Assembly: GCF_000981385.1 (NCBI RefSeq)
Contig: NZ_LATZ01000001.1
Span: 62,001-126,000, forward strand
Direction of reading: 5' to 3'
DNA: 64,000 bases
Origin: Bacillus sp. SA1-12
GTDB taxonomy: Bacteria; Bacillota; Bacilli; Bacillales; Bacillaceae
The notes under the pieces are model-generated. The model did not search any database, was not told the origin of the DNA, and saw nothing but the letters and a program-made list of their open reading frames with translations. The position numbers and the translations under genes were made by a program. Shown here one piece after another: positions 20,243-27,691 of the stretch. The stretch's first letter is position 1; each line of letters opens with the position of its first letter.

Positions 20243-20258
20243 TATAAAAACTCAATTT

Positions 20259-21596
20259 TTATTCAAAAATTGCAGGGTTACCTTCTTTTAAATGTTTATC
20301 AATTTCAGGTTTAATTGCATCTAATAATTCCTCAGCAGATTTCTTACCATTCCAAAGGTCACCTAACTTTTGGTTCATAGTATCCAACCATTTATTATTT
20401 GTTGTAAGTGTCCAAGGACCAGGGCGTTGATTTTCGGCAGCTTGGATAAACACTTCTGCATGTTCTGGTTTTTGACCTGGCTGTAAAAATACATCTGTAT
20501 TTGACAGTGATTTATAGGTTGGAATCGCAAAGCCTAATTCTGTTTGTATCTTCTGACCTTCTTCACCGGCCAAGTATTCAATTAATTTAAATGACTCGTC
20601 AACAAATTTTGTTTTCTTATTAATCGCATAGCCAACTGATCCGGACCAACCTGATGCTACTCCTGTTTTACCTGCAGGATATGGTGCTACATCCCAATCG
20701 AAGTTTAATTTACGATACGTAGGAACCATCCAACGGCCATTGAATACCATTGCCACTTTTCCAGTTTCAAACATTTGATCCGCATTCATTGCTTCTAAGG
20801 CTCTTGAGTCAGGAGCAACTTTATGGACATTTGTTAGGTCAGCTACATATTGCATTGCTTCTACTGCTTCAGGGCTATTTAGGACAAATTCCTTTTTATC
20901 TTCACTTAAAACGTTTCCGCCATTTGACCATAATAATCCTTCCCACCAAATAGAACCTACTCCATATTGTTCTGGTTTTCCATCGCCGTTTTCATCGATC
21001 GTCAATTTTTTAGCCGTCTCTACAAACTCGTCAAAGCTCATTGGCTTGTCAGGTGATGGATATGGAACTCCAGCTTTATCAAATAACTCTTTGTTGTAAT
21101 AAATAACAGAAGGTCCGATATCTTTTGGCAAGGCGTACAAATCACCTTGTCCTAAAACTTTTCCATCATATTTATATCTGCCTAATGCTGATTCCCACAT
21201 ATCTTCCGTATTAATATCACTATTATCTACTAGCTCTTGCATATTTAAGAAAAGGTCTGCAGATACCCAGCGACCAAAATCTCCATCAGTTGCAAAAACG
21301 ACGTCAGGTGCTGTTCCTCCAGCTAACATAGTGTTCATCTTTCCAGCATAATCATCCGGGATATGAGTAATTTTCACTTTAATGTCCGGGTTGTCTTTTT
21401 CAAAATTGCTAATCAGCTCTTTAAATACTTTCACCTCGTCTGGAGATCCCCAAGTTGAGATTCCGATTGTTGTTGTTCCATCTTCATTTTTTCCTGATTG
21501 TGTTTCAGGTGCAGATCCATTAAATGCTGAACATCCGATTAAACTTACAATAAGTAAAAGAGCAAGCGAAAGTGTAGCTATTTTCTTAATAAACAT
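20259..21596 (-). CDS. CUT1 extracellular sugar-binding lipoprotein
   Basis: A 445-aa SBP_bac_1-type lipoprotein starting at ATG 21596 (GAGGGGGAT upstream). The in-frame ATG at 21611 has no ribosome site. The signal peptide ends in lipobox LIGC (C21 of the mature count). GISTWGSPDEVKVF and the PDVVFATDGDFG segment are typical of cluster C/D oligosaccharide-binding proteins. It is first in the operon SBP-permease-permease-GH43-GH51, so arabino-oligosaccharides are the probable ligand. It is not closely similar in sequence to B. subtilis AraN, so I give no symbol. Confidence 0.85.
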   Translation of the reverse strand: MFIKKIATLSLALLLIVSLIGCSAFNGSAPETQSGKNEDGTTTIGISTWGSPDEVKVFKELISNFEKDNPDIKVKITHIPDDYAGKMNTMLAGGTAPDVVFATDGDFGRWVSADLFLNMQELVDNSDINTEDMWESALGRYKYDGKVLGQGDLYALPKDIGPSVIYYNKELFDKAGVPYPSPDKPMSFDEFVETAKKLTIDENGDGKPEQYGVGSIWWEGLLWSNGGNVLSEDKKEFVLNSPEAVEAMQYVADLTNVHKVAPDSRALEAMNADQMFETGKVAMVFNGRWMVPTYRKLNFDWDVAPYPAGKTGVASGWSGSVGYAINKKTKFVDESFKLIEYLAGEEGQKIQTELGFAIPTYKSLSNTDVFLQPGQKPEHAEVFIQAAENQRPGPWTLTTNNKWLDTMNQKLGDLWNGKKSAEELLDAIKPEIDKHLKEGNPAIFE

Positions 21597-21620
21597 AGTA
21601 ATCCCCCTCATGATTTAGTT

Positions 21621-21634
21621 ATTAAGCGCTTTCA
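21621..21634 (-). promoter_or_regulatory. cre-like site in the leader of the arabinosidase operon
   Basis: On the minus strand TGAAAGCGCTTAAT matches cre (TGWNANCGNTNWCA) except at its last two bases. It sits 25 bp upstream of the binding-protein start and downstream of the promoter, the usual roadblock position. Confidence 0.55.
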
Positions 21635-21768
21635 ATCAAATTAAAAAAATTTTTTTCTACAAAACATTTGATCTACCATATGACTTATTACATAAAAACC
21701 ACATCACTTTTCCTAATCATTCTCTAGCCAATTTTAACAAAATTACTTTTCTATTATCCTTAACATAA

Positions 21769-21780
21769 TTATTAATATAA
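21769..21780. promoter_or_regulatory. operator-like repeat TTATTAATATAA (copy 1)
   Basis: This exact 12-mer recurs at 21859-21870. A looser copy, TTGTTAATATAT, lies at 22095-22106 in front of the regulator gene. The two exact copies flank the operon promoter, so they are candidate binding sites for the divergent ArsR-type regulator. Confidence 0.45.
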
Positions 21781-21814
21781 TTGCCGGTGATTAATAATTA
21801 TATTACTAATTGAT

Positions 21815-21843
21815 AGTATATTTATGATCGAACAACCTGTCAA
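21815..21843 (-). promoter_or_regulatory. sigma-A promoter of the arabinosidase/importer operon
   Basis: On the minus strand TTGACA (21843-21838), a 17-base spacer and TATACT (21820-21815). This is near consensus and leaves a leader of about 210 nt before the binding-protein start. Confidence 0.8.
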
Positions 21844-21858
21844 TACTTTTTCGTTAAC

Positions 21859-21870
21859 TTATTAATATAA
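21859..21870. promoter_or_regulatory. operator-like repeat TTATTAATATAA (copy 2)
   Basis: Identical to 21769-21780, 90 bp apart, just upstream of the -35 box of the operon promoter. The two copies bracket the promoter. Confidence 0.45.
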
Positions 21871-22173
21871 ACATTAAAAATTAAATCAGCAGGATTTATC
21901 CGTTTTCATGCCCTAAAATCAACAAATTATGGAAATAACTATGTATTTTAATCAATATAAAGAAATTATCATTAATTTATTTCTTAATCACTAGACGGAA
22001 ATAAGGGATTTCAATCATGTTTCCCTGAAGATTTTTCATTAATTATATGTTTATAATCCTAATTCTTTAAGAAAATCAACAAATTTCACTAAAGTTGTTA
22101 ATATATTTGTTTAATTATTAATAAAAGTATATATTATAAGTAAAGCGAATCGGAATATGGGGGATTATTTTAG

Positions 22174-23124
22174 ATGAATATCAACACATCAAAAGAACAT
22201 TTACTTATTTATGAAGCACTTGCAAGCTCGGTTCGAATTAAAATTATACAATTATTGGCACAACAATCGATGAATGTTAGTGAATTAGCGGAAGCAGCGG
22301 AATTAAGCAGCGCAATCATGACAAAGCATGTGAAAAAACTTGAAAAGGCTGGACTTATCCGTACTGATCTTATTCCTGGGAAAGCAGGGTTGCAGAAATT
22401 ATGTGTACTTAATATAGATAGAATTGAAATCAAATTTCCTACTAAAAATCATATTAGGGAATTTCAACAAATCGATGTTTCGATAGGTCACTATACAGAT
22501 TTTCATGTTGAACCAACATGCGGTCTGGCAACAACAAAGAAATTTATTGGAGAATTAGATGAACCCAGGTATTTTCTTGATTCTGAAAGAGTTAATGCAA
22601 ATATTCTGTGGTTTGGTAAAGGTTATATCGAATATAAGGTTCCAAATTTTTTACACACTAGCAACTGTCCAGAAGATCTGGAAATTTCGATGGAATTGTC
22701 TTCAGAAGCCCCTGAATTTAACAAAAATTGGCCATCTGATATCTCTTTTTATTTAAATAACGTTTTTTTAGGGATATGGACCAGCCCTGGAGATTTTGGT
22801 GATTATAAGGGGAAATTTACCCCCGCCTGGTGGCCAAGTGAAATCAATCAATATGGCATATTAAAATCTTTGCGAATTACTGCAAATGGCACCTATCTAG
22901 ATGGAAATAAAATATCTGAAGTAACAATTGATAAGGTTGGAATTCGTGAAAAGCAATGGACATTCCGGATTGCTGTTGAAAAAGATGCAGAGCATGTTGG
23001 TGGAGTAACTTTATTTGGCTCCGGATTTGGAAATTACAATCAAGATATCATATTTAGACTCTATTATTCTAACGATAAAGAGAAGGTTGAATCAGAAAGG
23101 AAAGAAATGTCAGTTGTAGAATAG
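22174..23124 (+). CDS. ArsR-type regulator with large C-terminal beta-rich domain
   Basis: A 316-aa protein. Residues 8-80 form an ArsR/winged-helix HTH (LAEAAELSSAIMTKHVKKLEKAGLI). It lacks the usual metal-binding cysteine motif. Residues 100-305 are a Trp/Tyr/Gly-rich, beta-strand-rich region (ILWFGKGYIEYKV, FTPAWWPSEINQYG, VTLFGSGFGNYNQDI) that looks like a jelly-roll or carbohydrate-binding sandwich. It is divergently transcribed from the arabinosidase/importer operon, with GGGGGAT before ATG. I infer a sugar-sensing regulator of that operon. The ligand and activator/repressor role are unknown. Confidence 0.75.
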   Translation: MNINTSKEHLLIYEALASSVRIKIIQLLAQQSMNVSELAEAAELSSAIMTKHVKKLEKAGLIRTDLIPGKAGLQKLCVLNIDRIEIKFPTKNHIREFQQIDVSIGHYTDFHVEPTCGLATTKKFIGELDEPRYFLDSERVNANILWFGKGYIEYKVPNFLHTSNCPEDLEISMELSSEAPEFNKNWPSDISFYLNNVFLGIWTSPGDFGDYKGKFTPAWWPSEINQYGILKSLRITANGTYLDGNKISEVTIDKVGIREKQWTFRIAVEKDAEHVGGVTLFGSGFGNYNQDIIFRLYYSNDKEKVESERKEMSVVE

Positions 23125-23173
23125 GAGAATTTTTCTTAGAAAATCGTTTAGTAGTTACGAATAAATTATTTGC

Positions 23174-23226
23174 GAATTTTCCATGTACGTATATTTCATT
23201 CAAATAAATACGTACATGGAAAATTC
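23174..23226. terminator. 19-bp perfect hairpin between convergent genes
   Basis: GAATTTTCCATGTACGTAT (23174-23192) is the exact reverse complement of 23208-23226, with a 15-base loop. It sits between the ArsR-type gene and the convergent metallo-hydrolase gene. There is no clear U tract. Each arm carries TGTACGTA, close to the AraR operator core. It may act as a bidirectional terminator or as a DNA site. Confidence 0.6.
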
Positions 23227-23300
23227 TATATTTCGAGGAATGCCGATTCACTAGGAATCCATAATCATTATTTTATTCTAGCAGAATTTAATTTAACTAT

Positions 23301-24152
23301 TTACTTAAAATAAATAAACCTTTCACCTGGAACCATCATATGAAATTTTTGTGTTGGATAATGATGAAAGAGATAATCAACAAAATAAGCAGGGTTATCC
23401 CTGTTATTTGGAAACATATCAAAATGAATCGGTATGGCAAGGTCTGCTCCTACAGCTGCTGAAAAGTCAGCAGCTTCACGGAAACTCATATTGCCAACAA
23501 TTCCTCTTGACGTCCGAAAGTAATCTCCCCCATTAATGGGCAGGAATGCAACATCCGGTTTAAACGCTTTTACCTTTTCGATAAGCAAAGGAGTGATAAC
23601 TGTGTCACCGCTATGGTATAGTTTGACACCATTAGCTTCAATAAAGTAACCCAAGAAAGCGTGATCATTATTTTCATCTACTACATATTCTGTATGTGCT
23701 GCCGGAACTGGTGTAATAGTAAAACCTTTAATTGTCAAGGGCTCATCTGCTTTAGCTAAGTGAAGTTTCATTTGTCCCACTTCATTAGTAACAGAAGCTT
23801 TACAAGGTGCCGGGACAATTAAGCTAGTCTTTTCAGCCACTAGGTCAAGTTCCTTTAATGTCCCTAAATCAAGATGGTCACCATGATCATGTGTAATAAG
23901 CACCCCATCAATATTTTTTAACATAGCAGGTTCAATAACAGGAGGAAATGCTCTTTTAAACTCCGATTGTGGTTCTGCTTCTTCAATAATTGCTGTCAAA
24001 TATGGATCTATACAAATCCAACCATCTTCCTGTTGCCCTTTTATTAAGACTCCTGCTTGTCCTAGGCTCCAAAATGCAATGGTTTGATCCATTAACTTTG
24101 TTTCTAAAACCTCATTCATTAAAGCTTTACCGCTTCTATAAAGCTTTTGCAC
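23301..24152 (-). CDS. metallo-beta-lactamase-fold hydrolase (UlaG-like)
   Basis: A 283-aa cytoplasmic metallo-hydrolase. The zinc motif is HDHGDH at 88-93, with further ligands H153 (AAHTEY), D183 in HSGDT and H243 (PIHFD). The overall order matches UlaG/UPF0173-type L-ascorbate-6-phosphate lactonase relatives. The GTG start at 24152 follows AGAAGG with a long spacer; ATG at 24119 is the alternative but has no ribosome site. It has its own promoter and is not part of the arabinose operon. Substrate unknown. Confidence 0.78.
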   Translation of the reverse strand: MQKLYRSGKALMNEVLETKLMDQTIAFWSLGQAGVLIKGQQEDGWICIDPYLTAIIEEAEPQSEFKRAFPPVIEPAMLKNIDGVLITHDHGDHLDLGTLKELDLVAEKTSLIVPAPCKASVTNEVGQMKLHLAKADEPLTIKGFTITPVPAAHTEYVVDENNDHAFLGYFIEANGVKLYHSGDTVITPLLIEKVKAFKPDVAFLPINGGDYFRTSRGIVGNMSFREAADFSAAVGADLAIPIHFDMFPNNRDNPAYFVDYLFHHYPTQKFHMMVPGERFIYFK

Positions 24153-24195
24153 GCTTATTCACATCCTTCTAATAATTATGTATTCCTTACTAAAA

Positions 24196-24224
24196 AGAGT
24201 AGATTGATAAGTTGTAAGTGTCAA
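24196..24224 (-). promoter_or_regulatory. sigma-A promoter of the UlaG-like gene
   Basis: On the minus strand TTGACA (24224-24219), a 17-base spacer and TACTCT (24201-24196), about 45 bp upstream of the start. Confidence 0.65.
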
Positions 24225-24336
24225 CCTATCTTTTTTGAAGATCCAATTGGTTGTTGTTTTATTGATCATTGAGGCTTAGATCAGCGCGTTGCAAGCCCTA
24301 TAAATTTAGAAGCCCCACTAATTAATTCTCTTTTTC

Positions 24337-25446
24337 TTAGTCTTCTCCTATCACTTCAAACAAAATCGCCAGACCAATTCCGCCCCCGCTGCCAATCGCA
24401 GCTAAAACATAAGTACAATTTTTTCTCCTTTGCACTTCATAAAACAATCGGGTAATCAATATTGCACCAGATGCACCATATGGATGTCCAATTGCTAATG
24501 CACCGCCATGGACATTCAGCTTGCTATACGGAATTGATAAGGCTTTTGAACAAGCGACAATCTTTGCGGCAAAGGGCTCGTTCAATTCAATTAAATCAAT
24601 TTCCGCTATTGTTAATTTATTTCGTTCAAGTAATTGCTGAATTGCTGGGACAGGACCAATTCCAGGAAAACATGGGTGTACCCCGCATACTTCACTATCT
24701 AAATAACGCAGTACAGGCTGCAGGCCCATTTCTCTTGCTAGCCCTTCTTCCATTACTAATGCTGTACTTGCTCCATCATTAATGCCGCAGCTGTTCGCAG
24801 CTGTAACAGTTCCACTTTCTTTTTTAAAAACCGGTCTCGCCCGCCTTACCAGTTTCTCGATGTCACGCTCTTTCAAAAATTCCTCATCCTGGTTATATTC
24901 GTTTACAGCAAGGATTTCTTTTGCAAACAGAGATTGTTTAAATGCATGAAAACTGCGTTCATAGCTTAATAGTGTATACTCATCCTGGAGTTCCCTCGTA
25001 ATACCATATGTTCTGGCAACATTTTCTGCGGCAACTCCCATATCAGGATCACCTATTTTATCAGGAGAAAACCTTGCTCTTGATAGAAATGGAGATGTAC
25101 TCGTACTTTCTACTCCACCCGCAATATAGCATTTACCAGCTCCCGCTTGAATAAAACAGCAGGCAATTCGTATAGCTTCTAATCCAGCACTGCATTGCCG
25201 GTCAAGGGTTAGTCCTGGAATGCTAACGGGGAGATCTGCCTCTAAGACAGCTAAACGCGATACATTTCCCCCTGGTCCAACCACATTTCCGATGATCACA
25301 TCATCTATTTTATTATTTGACATCTTTGCTGCATGATTAAGGAGGGGGATAAGTAATTCATGTGGTCCAAACCGATGCAGCATCCCATTCTTCCTGCCAA
25401 TAGGAGTTCGTTTCGCTTCTACGATGACCGCTTTGTTAATCGCCAT
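24337..25446 (-). CDS. yhfS: thiolase-family protein (YhfS-like), second Cys missing
   Basis: A 369-aa thiolase-fold protein. The acyl-accepting C85 is in DRQCSAGLEA, NEPFA is at 289-293, and the catalytic H321 is in ALAIGHPYGASG. The C-terminal CxG motif, which supplies the second catalytic cysteine in classical thiolases, reads GSGGGIG here with G352 in its place. This suggests altered chemistry. It overlaps yhfT by 11 bp and belongs to the yhfU-yhfT-yhfS set known from B. subtilis as a BirA-controlled group. Role in fatty-acid or pimeloyl metabolism is inferred. Confidence 0.82.
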   Translation of the reverse strand: MAINKAVIVEAKRTPIGRKNGMLHRFGPHELLIPLLNHAAKMSNNKIDDVIIGNVVGPGGNVSRLAVLEADLPVSIPGLTLDRQCSAGLEAIRIACCFIQAGAGKCYIAGGVESTSTSPFLSRARFSPDKIGDPDMGVAAENVARTYGITRELQDEYTLLSYERSFHAFKQSLFAKEILAVNEYNQDEEFLKERDIEKLVRRARPVFKKESGTVTAANSCGINDGASTALVMEEGLAREMGLQPVLRYLDSEVCGVHPCFPGIGPVPAIQQLLERNKLTIAEIDLIELNEPFAAKIVACSKALSIPYSKLNVHGGALAIGHPYGASGAILITRLFYEVQRRKNCTYVLAAIGSGGGIGLAILFEVIGED

Positions 25447-26899
25447 TCACCTTCCTTTCCAACATCTCGATTATTTTCGGCCGGGCAATTTTTCCGCTTG
25501 TTGTCAGAGGAAGCTCATCTAGAAAATACCATTTCCGAGGGATCTTATATGGCGATAATTTCATTTTACATAGCCTTCTTAATTCCGCTTTTTTTGCTCT
25601 TCCCTGGATCACAGCTGAAACGACCTGTCCCCAATATGGATCAGAAGTTCCGACTACAGCTGCAGCATAAACTTCAGGGTGTGAAGCCAGTACAGCCTCA
25701 ACCTCCTCAGCGTAAATATTTATTCCTCCGTATAATATCATGTTTTTTTCTCGTCCAATAATATATAAAAAACCCTCGGCATCAATATATCCCATATCAT
25801 CAACCGTCATCCAGCCATTTTCAGTCAGGAATGGGTGAATGCCTAACTTATTCGCCTGAAGATAACCGCTAAACAGCATGTTGCTTCTGACGAAAATTTT
25901 TCCAATTTCATTTGGTGCAAGAACATCGCCTGTTGATGTGCGTATTTGAACGTCTACGTTATGACATGGCTTTCCGACTGAACCAGGTTTTCGTTTATTG
26001 TCATCATCTGTTAAGACCGTCACAAAACTTAGCTCACTTGCACCATAAAATTCATACATAAATGAATTTGGGAACATTTCCTTAATCCTCTGTTTTGTGA
26101 ATTCCTCCCACTTTGCACCAGAGGAGATTATTTTTAGTTGTTTTTTCGTCTGACATCCATCCTTTAAAAACGCCTCCAGCATGGTAGGAACGACATAAAT
26201 AACGGTAATCGGCTTAGTCTCGATAAATTCTAGCGATTGTGCAGGTGAAAATTTACTTAGTAAATAGACAGAGCCACCTAAAAATAACGTACTGATTGCG
26301 CCAAATAAAAAATGCGAGTGGATCAGTGATCCTGGAATAAGTACATGATCATCCTTACTGATGTGAAAATCAAACTGAGTACAGGCAAAGCTTTGAACCC
26401 ATGATTCATGAGAGCGAATAAAAGCCTTCGGTTCACCTGTTGATCCAGAAGTAAAGCCCATATAAAAGGGCAAATCTTCCTTCATTTCTGTTTCTCGATA
26501 AACCGGCATCCTTTTAATCTCACCTAAACACTCCTCCCATACTATGACATTTTGATCGATTTCCTTTATCTTTTGGTATTTATCATTCATTGTAATGATC
26601 ATGGATGGCTGAGAAAGTTTTATACGTCGTTTAATTTCTGTCGTTGTCCATTTTACATCAAAAGGGACGACCACTAGCCCTGCTTCCGATGCAGATGAAA
26701 AAAGCTGTAAAAAGGGCAAGCCATTTTGCATAAAAACCCCAACAACATTATTTGGCCTCTTTATAGATGCAAGCCAATTAGCAGTTTGACAAATAAGTTG
26801 ATACCAATTTCGGTAACTTATGCTTTCATCCTCTGTTTGTAACGCAACTTTTTCCGGAAATTGTTGTGCATTCTTTTCATAGGCAGCGGTGATTGACAT
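25436..26899 (-). CDS. yhfT: acyl-CoA ligase, ANL superfamily (YhfT-like)
   Basis: A 487-aa adenylating enzyme that should activate a carboxylic acid as AMP ester and then CoA thioester. The P-loop TSGSTGEPKA lies near 152-161, YEFYGASE (A5) near 285, DDMGYIDAEGFLYIIGR (A7/A8 hinge) near 385, and the C-terminal lysine is in TTSGKI. AAAGGAG precedes ATG. It is coupled to yhfS by an 11-bp overlap. The acid is unknown. Company with BioY and a BirA operator points to a biotin-related acyl substrate, perhaps a pimelate precursor (inference). Confidence 0.83.
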   Translation of the reverse strand: MSITAAYEKNAQQFPEKVALQTEDESISYRNWYQLICQTANWLASIKRPNNVVGVFMQNGLPFLQLFSSASEAGLVVVPFDVKWTTTEIKRRIKLSQPSMIITMNDKYQKIKEIDQNVIVWEECLGEIKRMPVYRETEMKEDLPFYMGFTSGSTGEPKAFIRSHESWVQSFACTQFDFHISKDDHVLIPGSLIHSHFLFGAISTLFLGGSVYLLSKFSPAQSLEFIETKPITVIYVVPTMLEAFLKDGCQTKKQLKIISSGAKWEEFTKQRIKEMFPNSFMYEFYGASELSFVTVLTDDDNKRKPGSVGKPCHNVDVQIRTSTGDVLAPNEIGKIFVRSNMLFSGYLQANKLGIHPFLTENGWMTVDDMGYIDAEGFLYIIGREKNMILYGGINIYAEEVEAVLASHPEVYAAAVVGTSDPYWGQVVSAVIQGRAKKAELRRLCKMKLSPYKIPRKWYFLDELPLTTSGKIARPKIIEMLERKVNGD

Positions 26900-26922
26900 A
26901 TTTCTACTCCTTTCTATATACT

Positions 26923-26951
26923 AAAAAAGTGAGACATTAAAGTGTCTCACT
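26923..26951 (-). terminator. terminator/attenuator at the bioY stop
   Basis: AGTGAGACA (26928-26936) and TGTCTCACT (26943-26951) form a 9-bp perfect stem whose loop contains the bioY stop codon. On the minus strand it is followed by TTTTTT. Readthrough is needed to reach yhfT, so it should reduce yhfT-yhfS relative to bioY. Confidence 0.8.
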
Positions 26952-27500
26952 AGATTTAGCTAGTTTCCTGGAAATGACTGGGGATTTCCTTAATTGATAG
27001 ACCAAATAGGAAGCAAAGATTGCCTTCAAAACATCACCTGGAATATAGATAAGACTTAGTTTTATTGCTTGAATAAGTGAGAGTTTCATTATAAACGCTT
27101 GTATGGGTATGCCAATGCAATAAATCAATAAAATCCCTACTGTAAGATTAATAAATAATATCGATTGTATTGATTGCGTTCGGAATTTAGTGAGCAAATA
27201 GCCAATGATAAACGCTGTTATAGGATAGGCCACCAAGTATCCGGCACTTGGTCCAAAGAAAACACCAATTCCGCCGCGTCCACCTGATAAAAGCGGTATA
27301 CCTGCAGCAACGAGCAATAAAAATAAAATTTGACTCAAAGCTCCTAATCTAGCACCTAGCACTCCGCCAGAAAGTAAGACTCCTAATGTCTGAAGGGTAA
27401 TTGGAACCGGTGTAAACGAGAGCATGATCGGCGGAACAAGTCCTAACGCCCCCATTACGGCTGTAAATAACGCTATGTATGTCATTTCATGTACTTTCAT
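26937..27500 (-). CDS. yhfU: biotin transporter BioY (YhfU-like)
   Basis: S-component of a biotin ECF transporter, 187 aa with about six transmembrane helices. The BioY signatures PITLQTLGVLLSGGVLG (about 43-59) and GGRGGIGVFFGPSAGYL (about 82-98) are clear. ATG at 27500 is chosen because GGAGGT lies 7 bp upstream; a 9-codon upstream extension lacks a ribosome site. Its promoter is overlapped by a BirA-type operator, so biotin should repress it. No AT module is adjacent; it would use the shared EcfAAT or work alone. Confidence 0.92.
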   Translation of the reverse strand: MKVHEMTYIALFTAVMGALGLVPPIMLSFTPVPITLQTLGVLLSGGVLGARLGALSQILFLLLVAAGIPLLSGGRGGIGVFFGPSAGYLVAYPITAFIIGYLLTKFRTQSIQSILFINLTVGILLIYCIGIPIQAFIMKLSLIQAIKLSLIYIPGDVLKAIFASYLVYQLRKSPVISRKLAKSSETL

Positions 27501-27543
27501 TCTAGACCTCCAAATTATTTTTAGCACAACAAGTTTCTAGTTC

Positions 27544-27597
27544 ATTTTATAGGCAAAAAAGATTATATGTCAACTAGTTTTGTAATTAAGTTAACAT
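27544..27597 (-). promoter_or_regulatory. BirA-type operator and promoter of bioY-yhfT-yhfS
   Basis: ATGTCAAC (27567-27574), 15 bases, and GTTAACAT (27590-27597) form an interrupted palindrome like Bacillus BirA boxes (TGTTAAC-N15-GTTAACA) with one mismatch. The downstream half overlaps a -35 TTGACA (27573-27568). Eighteen bases on is TAAAAT (27549-27544). Confidence 0.85.
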
Positions 27598-27628
27598 AAA
27601 GAAAGTCTAGAAATGATTGATTCTTTCA

Positions 27629-27680
27629 AAAGGAAGAGGCTGTCCGCAAAGGGGCATTCCCCTAAAGACAGCCTCTCCTT
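27629..27680 (-). terminator. terminator of the siderophore operon (AGAGGCTGTC repeat)
   Basis: AGAGGCTGTC (27635-27644) pairs with GACAGCCTCT (27667-27676), extended by AAGG/CCTT, with an inner GGGG/CCCC helix. It lies just past the last siderophore gene. The same arm sequence recurs at 39509 and 52796. Confidence 0.8.
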
Positions 27681-27691
27681 TAGTTTTTTCT

